A stretch of 64,000 nucleotides of DNA from Histoplasma ohiense (Eukaryota; Ascomycota; Eurotiomycetes; Onygenales; Ajellomycetaceae). The position numbers were made by a program, and so were the translations under genes. Positions within the stretch are counted from its first letter, which is position 1. Each line of letters opens with the position of its first letter. This document shows positions 57,977 through 64,000 of the stretch, one piece after another. The stretch spans positions 3,663,001 through 3,727,000 of the forward strand of contig JAEVHH010000005.1 in NCBI GenBank assembly GCA_017607445.1, given 5' to 3'. The notes under the pieces were generated by a model that made no database searches, was not told where the DNA came from, and was given only the letters and a program-made list of their open reading frames with translations.

Positions 57977-59544
57977 TTATCTATCACTGCCTCCGTTCGG
58001 TAATACCCCTTCGCCCCTATTAATCTGTATCATTTTATCCTCCCCACTACTAACGATCCCCACAGACTTATCCCAGCAAACATCAAAAACCTTGACACCC
58101 TCCCCGCCAACACGCTTTCCAGCACCTCCCACGCTCTTCCTTGGGATCGAATAGATGCTCTCCCCCATAACCCCGTCTTTGTCTGTCCTGGTTGACCGCA
58201 CATCCCATATCCGACATGTGCCATCGTGGCTACCACTAATCAATCCATATGTACTATCAGGATCGCGAGCCAGACAAACGACGGCATTCGTATGGCCTCT
58301 GAGCGTTAGTGCTGAGACCGTTGTCGCTGAGGCACGCGGGTCTATTAGTGTGATATGTCTAGCGGAGGTCCCTGAGGCAAGAAGGCTGAGCTCAGGCAAA
58401 TGTGAGACTGATAGGAGCGAGTGGGAGGCCGTACGTGTGTCGACTAAGGCGCCGGTGACCAGATCCCAGGTGCGCAGCGAATGGTCCCATGACGTGGAGT
58501 AGCCGACAGTAGGGTCCTTCGCATCAAATATAGCAGCGGAGACAGGGGCGGTATGCGACTTGAATAACGCGAGTGGCCCACGTTGCGGAACGGAAACGGA
58601 TGAATTGAGCTTTCGTCTCTTCGAGCTTCGGGAGGTATTTGATGGGAGCAGGCTTTCAGGAGCTGCAGGGTTTTCTGATTTTCTGGTAGACCAGAATCCT
58701 ACCGAATGGTCCGCTGAGGCAGAGAGGATACGATGTGATTGCGCATGCACGGATATTGAATCCACGCTACCTTTATGCCCATAAAGTTCCAGTTGCGGAG
58801 TAATCGAAGCTGAGAATCCGTCTTCGCTTTCAGTGTATTTCCATAATCGCACTGTACGGTCAAGTCCGGACGATATTATCTGGTTTGGCGAGACCATTCT
58901 CGCGCACTTGACTGAAGCCGTATGCCCCCCTTCGCGTGCAGCTGGCGATAAAGCAATTGTCTCTGAAGACATGTTCCACATTCTCAATAACCCGTCATAG
59001 CTTGCCGATAATATCCTCTCCTGGCCTGCATTTACTCGAGATTTGCTTCCAGCTATCGAGGTGTCCGAAAGGACATCCACGGCGCTCACCCAGTCATCGT
59101 GAAGGAAAGAAGCGACATGCAACGGCGGAACGAGCGCACGAACATACTCGACATCGAGTGTTGTCTCAGCCGAAATACCATTTGCTGTTAAATACTGGTC
59201 AATAGACGTTCGTAGGTATGTTCCGTTTATCAAAAACTCGAATGGAATTGGCTTCTCGGATTCCAGGAGGTTGTTCACCAGAGTCGATAGAGCGTATCGT
59301 CGTAGACCTTCCGTGGGGCAAAATCACACACAACACACAAAATATTAGTCAAAATGGTGCTAATTCACAGGAGATCAGGTGTAGTTTTGCGCAAGAACGT
59401 ACCGGTAGGCACAAGAATTGGCCCGGTGCTTTCTGGAAGTGCTATGTCTTCATGCCGCGAAGTGAGTTTTAGGCGTACTTGTCTCTGGGGCTGCTGCGAC
59501 GTGGCTGTGCTAGCATCAAGGGGCCCCTCCTCTAATCCGTCCAT
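57977..59544 (-). CDS. ytm1: ribosome biogenesis WD-repeat protein Ytm1
   Basis: Two exons, 59403-59544 and 57977-59307, with a GTACGT/AAG intron, giving 490 aa. Ytm1 (WDR12) belongs to the Nop7-Erb1-Ytm1 complex in 60S maturation and is removed by the AAA ATPase Rea1/Mdn1, acting in the nucleolus. The N-terminal ubiquitin-like NLE domain is seen as QVRLKLTSRHEDIALPEST and GPILVPTGLRRYALSTLVNN, then ISAETTLDVEYVRALVPPL. WD repeats follow (HDDWVSAVDVL, GHTASVKCARM, SGLDRTVRLWKY, SHTAPVSAAIFD, TSWDHSLRTWDL, GHTNAVVCLAR, SGSHDGTCRIWDVR). A basic KRRKLN cluster near the middle could be a nuclear signal. The ATG at 59544 fits family length; an upstream in-frame extension lacks an ATG. Confidence 0.95.
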
Positions 59545-59831
59545 TTTTTGAAGTATACGTAATAACAAGGCCTACTTCCCAGCTTCCCAGTACGTATATG
59601 CTTTCCTTGCAACTGTCGCAAAGTTGTGCGGAGTTTAGTCGTGTGGGATTTTTTTTACGGTGGCCGGAACGGCAAAGAGTGCAAATCCAGCGAACGCATC
59701 GAAGCTTCAATGGAGAAACCTCCAGGACAAAAAGACAAATAAATGAGATCACAATAACCTTAAACGAAGTCTGACTGAGGCACAATCGTCCATTAAATTA
59801 ACTATAAATACATTATCTATGTCGATATTCA

Positions 59832-62530
59832 TTAAGCCTTGCGAATTTCAGCAATTGCCCTTCTCCGATGGTCTGAATCCGCAAAAAGCGCCCTGATCAG
59901 GTCGGTTACCTCCTCCGGAGAAAACTCGAGTTTCAATTCACCCTCCTTCCATAGGTATTTGATGTCCGCTAATGAGCTTTCCAGGATATTTATCAGATAC
60001 TGGAATTTTAGCCAGTTCGGGACATATAACGCTGTCATGGGAACCTCCGCTTGTCCACTCGCTATATCTTGACCAGGTTTAGATTCCGGAAGAAACAGAT
60101 CCTCGAGTTTAGAAATCTGGTTGCAAAATTCAGTAAGTCGTTGTGACTCAGCATCTGAAATATCGCTCAAGTCCTCGATATCGAGAATCATCTTGTTAAT
60201 GACGGTTGAGAGCAATGAACCGACGGATTGGAGAAGCGCGGACGGTGACAGGATAGACTGCCATTCTTTATGAACATGTCGCATTCGATCAACTGTAGCG
60301 CTGACTGCGTTTTCACACTCCCCTAGGTATGGCTGCACTGCGCAGCTGCCAAATCCTTGGCTCCCATCCAGCAGATCGGACAAGACTGTGCGTTGCGAAT
60401 GCATTTCCTTGCTGTAGGCAATCTTCCCAAATCTTTCGAGAGTTTCAACATCGGGTTGTAATCTGGAGAGATTGTGTGTCTCCATCAACAACCGCAGCTG
60501 TTCGGCAAAATACATGCTGTCATTGTACTGGAACATTTGGCCGCCAGTGAACCTTTGAGAGTAAAACATAGGTGCTAAGGCCTTAAACATCGCAATGACT
60601 AAAGTGGGGAATGAGAGCAGAGCTGGGCCGGACGAAGCGATAGGGATATTTGAATATCTTTGGATAGGATAATTAGAAACAAGATCGATTCTAGAATAGA
60701 ATTGGATCAACTTACTCGGCTGATGCCAACTTCTCGGAATCTGAGATTTGACTCAAAATTATCCTCATAATGGAATCCGGTATGTCCGTGATGGTGTAGA
60801 ACTCGCTTAATGTAACTTCTCGACGAGGGGAATCTTTTCCGTCTCCATGGCCTCCATTCATATGAGCTGAAGCTTGATTCCCAGATCCAGATGCTTCCGG
60901 GGGAAGGCCTGCACTCTCGTCTTCGTCACCCCAGCCCCAAGCATCTTCGTCTCCATCTCCTTCTACGGCAGGTTTATTTTGTTCCTCTGGTTCTTGCGTA
61001 TCAGGCTCGTCAAGGCCCCAAGCGCTAAAATCATCCTCCTCCTGGCTGACAGGTTCCTTTTGAGTGCTGGCGTCGTTGCTTTCTTCATTGTCACTGGCCC
61101 ATCCAGCATTCCAATCGTCAGAATTTTGAGCAAATACTTTGTCCTTTTGAGACACCTGTTCTGTTTCTACCCTTTCCACCTTACGCGTCTCACCTGGGCT
61201 GGCACATAATGCAACCCTGACTTCATCCAGAGATTTGATTCGTCGTTGATTGAGCCATATTCGAGGTATTTGTTGCGTGAACGACGCTAATTCAGTGGAT
61301 CCGGAGCAGCCAAGTCCATCTAAAACTTGTTGGAATTTAAGGGTATGGTCCAATATCACCTGGAATTCCCCCATTCCGTCAACGCTTGCGGGAATGGAAG
61401 GTAACAACTTCTTCGAAACGAGGGATGAAATCATCGGTGGGGCTAGCTTCGCATTCAAGAGATCTGTGATCGTAGCTGGTAGGTATTCCCGAAGATATTT
61501 TAAAAACAGTATGAGGTTATCAAAAATGTCAATGGGTTTTGCGTTAGAAGGTTGGGGCAGCAGTCGAATCGAACCTCCATCACGCGAAATGGTCAAGGCT
61601 TTTGCTGCTCCAGGTGGTAAGAGAGCTGGATCTAAGATATAAGAATAAATATCACGATACAATGAATCCACGATGGAGTCTAGCATGTCCAACTTTGTAA
61701 GGGTGGGGAGAACGTTGCGTAGGCTGCAAGGGGATTCTGCTTGCGAAATCAGTCAAAATAAGTTAGTAGAGGAAGGAAAGGTGGCATAATAGACGCACCA
61801 GAATTGCCAGTAACGACGGTCATTTGGCCCAATTTGGAGTCAATCTTAACCAACGAATTCCACTTTTGCTGTGCAGTAGACACAATGGCAGTGCGCAAAC
61901 CTGTCACATTTCCAGACAGTACACGGAGGACAGGAGTAGTCGGAGGCAGACCCGTAGTTTTCATTAGCATCTCAATCTCCTCAAAAAGTCCAGTAGCAGT
62001 TTCCAAATCATCCTGCTCAATCGCCATCTGTACAGAAGATATGCGATAGTCGATAGTTCGGATGTCCTCCAGGTTTCTTGCCAGGACCTCGTTGAAAGCG
62101 ATATCGTTCTCCAGCAGCTCAACCTTCTTAGAAGCATCCATAACCTGATTTTGAAGCTGCTGCCCAATTTCATGTTGTCGAACAATCTCCCTCGCCGCCG
62201 ACCTTGACCGCTCAATGTCCTCATGGAGCTGTTTCGCCTGGGATATCCATCCATCCACGTTTGATGCTGTTTCTCGACTAAGAGAGGCGATTTCGTTCTA
62301 GTAGAAGAATGTTAGAATTAGGACTCATGGCATCAACTGTTGTCCAGCGAGTTCATATGGGGTTCTACCTCAACCTCCTCTCTTGCTCTGCATATCTGTT
62401 GGAGCTCCTTGGCAGCTGCGGTAGAGTCAAATTCCGCGGAAACAATGCTTTCTTCCTCGGGGAACGATCCATCGGTCAGAAAATTGTAAATAGCTCGACA
62501 GGTAGCCTCATCGGAGATCTTTGGGGCCAT
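59832..62530 (-). CDS. zw10: ZW10/Dsl1-family vesicle tethering protein
   Basis: Four exons: 62369-62530, 61799-62297, 60716-61736 and 59832-60657, closing in frame to 835 aa. All introns are GT-AG. The N-terminal 250 residues are predicted coiled coil (heptad-like AREIVRQHEIGQQLQNQVMD), followed by the ZW10 middle domain (PATITDLLNAKLAPPMISSL) and a C-terminal helical domain with FKALAPMFYSQRF and YNDSMYFAEQLRLLME, a pattern shared by ZW10 proteins. An acidic low-complexity insert (about residues 420-500) carries five Trp: W429, W433, W460, W487 and W489. Yeast Dsl1, the ZW10 relative of the Golgi-to-ER tether, has an acidic loop with Trp motifs that bind coatomer. So a COPI-vesicle tether is the likely role; the kinetochore role of animal ZW10 is less likely in fungi. 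Confidence 0.88.
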
Positions 62531-63596
62531 TTCGAAGGGTCAGGGCACTGCCTGCTGTACTGGATGAACCAGGAGCTGGCGGTGCTGGCATGCGGAAAGA
62601 AACTCGGTTGTGCGATCACCAACACACTCCGGAGTAAATGCCAACGGGTAGGTGGGTGTGAATTATAAACGAACAAGGAAACTCATGGTTCGAAGCTCTC
62701 GTTAATTGGCGGCTTTGCTCTCCGTAATAGATTGATGGCTGCTTAGTGTCTCTCAGTGGATCTCAAATGCCAAGGCTTGGATCCTCACTTTATTGAGCCT
62801 TAGGCGTTGTTGCCACGACTTGATTTTGATATCACGATAAGCCCGAGCCTCGTGTGAGAACGGTTCAAATACTCAACAGCACACAGTTCCCAGGTTGACT
62901 ATTTTGAATGGGAAAAGGTCAATTATCGAGTATCGCTTCTTTGTATGTTCATATTCTTACACAAGAGGTGCGGGCTCTTTTGTCTACTGGATAACATTTA
63001 GGGAAGTTCAATCAACTACTCCCCCGCTATTCAACGAAAGAGCCTTTCCTCTCCGACACGAATTGAATAAAAGGTGCAGTGTCTTCCTTTGTTAGAAAGA
63101 ATTCCTGGAGTACGATCGTTAATGTGAGTTTATAAAAGAGTGTGTCCCTGGAATGTTGAGTAGTACTATCTGATCCTATCTACCCCTCCAATTGCCCATT
63201 CTGATGTCCCTGGATCTGGGCCTCAAATACCCTCTATATACTATCAACCTGAACATGTCTGATTTTCCCCCGCTGAACCCATAATTGATTTCCTCTTCTG
63301 GTTATCCTTGTCCCCGTGTTGGTGAATTTCACTGCAAAGCTGTCTCCGTCCTGCTACACTCGTAGCATTGAGCTATAATTTGCGTTTGTGGCACCCCCTG
63401 CAGCTTCAAACGGGACGGATGATGGCATTACTTACAATACACCTTGTCATGTTTTGCTATTGGGTTTAGTTAAATTTGTATTCATGATGATGGATCCATC
63501 GAGGGTTGCGCTGACAGCTGTTAGTGCTCGAAACGACCATTCATTCCGAATTATTACAACAACCCTCACTCCAGAATGCTAGTGTCTCAAGCCAAA
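62531..63596. other. divergent spacer between ZW10 and M16 protease genes
   Basis: About 1.1 kb containing the promoters of two divergent genes. No coding region is recognised. Confidence 0.5.
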
Positions 63597-64000
63597 ATGG
63601 CTTCCCCTGAGAAAAAGAATTATTTTCAACTTCTGCAAAGGTTTAAGCCAGATTATTCTCCCAACTACTTCACCCAGTATGAATCCGAGAGGACGGGGAT
63701 GAAGGTGGTGGTCATTGACCAGAAAGGCCCAAAGGTTTCGGGGTATTTTGTTCTTGCCACAGAGATTCTTGATGATTCTGGTGCACCTCACACTTTAGAG
63801 CATCTTTGCTTTATGGGATCTAGAAACTATCAATACAAAGGGTTCCTTGATAAGCTTGCTACTAGAGCCTATTCCCATACAAATGCCTGGACTTCTACAG
63901 ACCACACCGCATACACGTTGTATACTGCGGGCTGGGCTGGATTTGCACAAATTCTGCCCGTCTACCTTGAGCATATCATTGATCCCACTTTAACGGATGC
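63597..64000 (+). CDS. M16-family zinc metalloprotease, 5' part (truncated by window)
   Basis: Open frame from the ATG at 63597 to the window edge (134 complete codons). The inverted zinc motif H-x-x-E-H of the M16 (insulinase/pitrilysin) family is present as HTLEH (residues 65-69), followed by LCFMGSRNYQYKGFLDKLA and HTNAWTSTDHTAYTLYTAG, typical of the large fungal M16 proteins related to yeast YOL098C (Sdd3) and fission yeast Mug138. No mitochondrial presequence is obvious, so it may be cytosolic. No intron is needed within the visible part. Confidence 0.93.
   Translation, partial: MASPEKKNYFQLLQRFKPDYSPNYFTQYESERTGMKVVVIDQKGPKVSGYFVLATEILDDSGAPHTLEHLCFMGSRNYQYKGFLDKLATRAYSHTNAWTSTDHTAYTLYTAGWAGFAQILPVYLEHIIDPTLTD

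Overview
The window is nuclear DNA of a filamentous ascomycete. The genes have short introns (45-174 nt), long gene-poor spacers full of homopolymers and microsatellites, and proteins that read like Eurotiomycetes orthologues. Large spacers and protein style suggest Onygenales (Histoplasma/Blastomyces/Emmonsia-like), but the genus is an inference. No rRNA, convincing tRNA, CRISPR or prokaryotic feature was found.

Layout: (1) 0.3-2.2 kb: a serine beta-lactamase-like hydrolase (-), with a 399-bp TA-flanked terminal-inverted-repeat element in its upstream region. (2) 5.0-10.0 kb: pyruvate carboxylase (+) and the U5 snRNP protein Dib1/Dim1 (+). (3) 10.5-11.3 kb: a minisatellite and a palindrome-rich patch. 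(4) 11.8-17.4 kb: clathrin heavy chain (-). (5) 19.1-21.3 kb: the bifunctional purine enzyme ADE17/ATIC (-), then a second copy of the TIR element. (6) 24.1-30.6 kb: an INSIG-domain protein (-) and the INO80 subunit Ies1 (-). (7) 35.0-37.2 kb: DEAD-box helicase Ded1 (-). (8) 39.3-54 kb: an accessory-looking stretch with an NmrA-like reductase (-), a fungal transcription-factor-domain protein without a zinc cluster (-), a fungal hypothetical protein (+), an intact APH-fold phosphotransferase (-) and a decayed AIM9-like phosphotransferase pseudogene (-). (9) 55.6-64.0 kb: a compact housekeeping block with ER cyclophilin B (-), mitochondrial uS13 (+), Ytm1 (-), a ZW10/Dsl1-family tether (-) and the 5' end of an M16 metalloprotease (+, cut by the window edge).

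Most genes are unrelated housekeeping loci and do not form one pathway. Two themes recur: the secretory route (clathrin, INSIG, ER cyclophilin, ZW10/Dsl1) and ribosome or RNA work (Dib1, Ded1, Ytm1, uS13m). I see no biosynthetic gene cluster. All gene models below were spliced by hand; every joined model closes in frame, but none has transcript support.

The observations I rate highest are the two-copy TIR element family, the tryptophan/acidic segment in the ZW10/Dsl1 protein that resembles coatomer-binding motifs, the start-codon-only exon and GC-AG intron in the mitochondrial S13 gene, a likely GC-AG intron in the APH gene, and the multiply broken AIM9-like pseudogene. I did not find a clear new multi-gene system.
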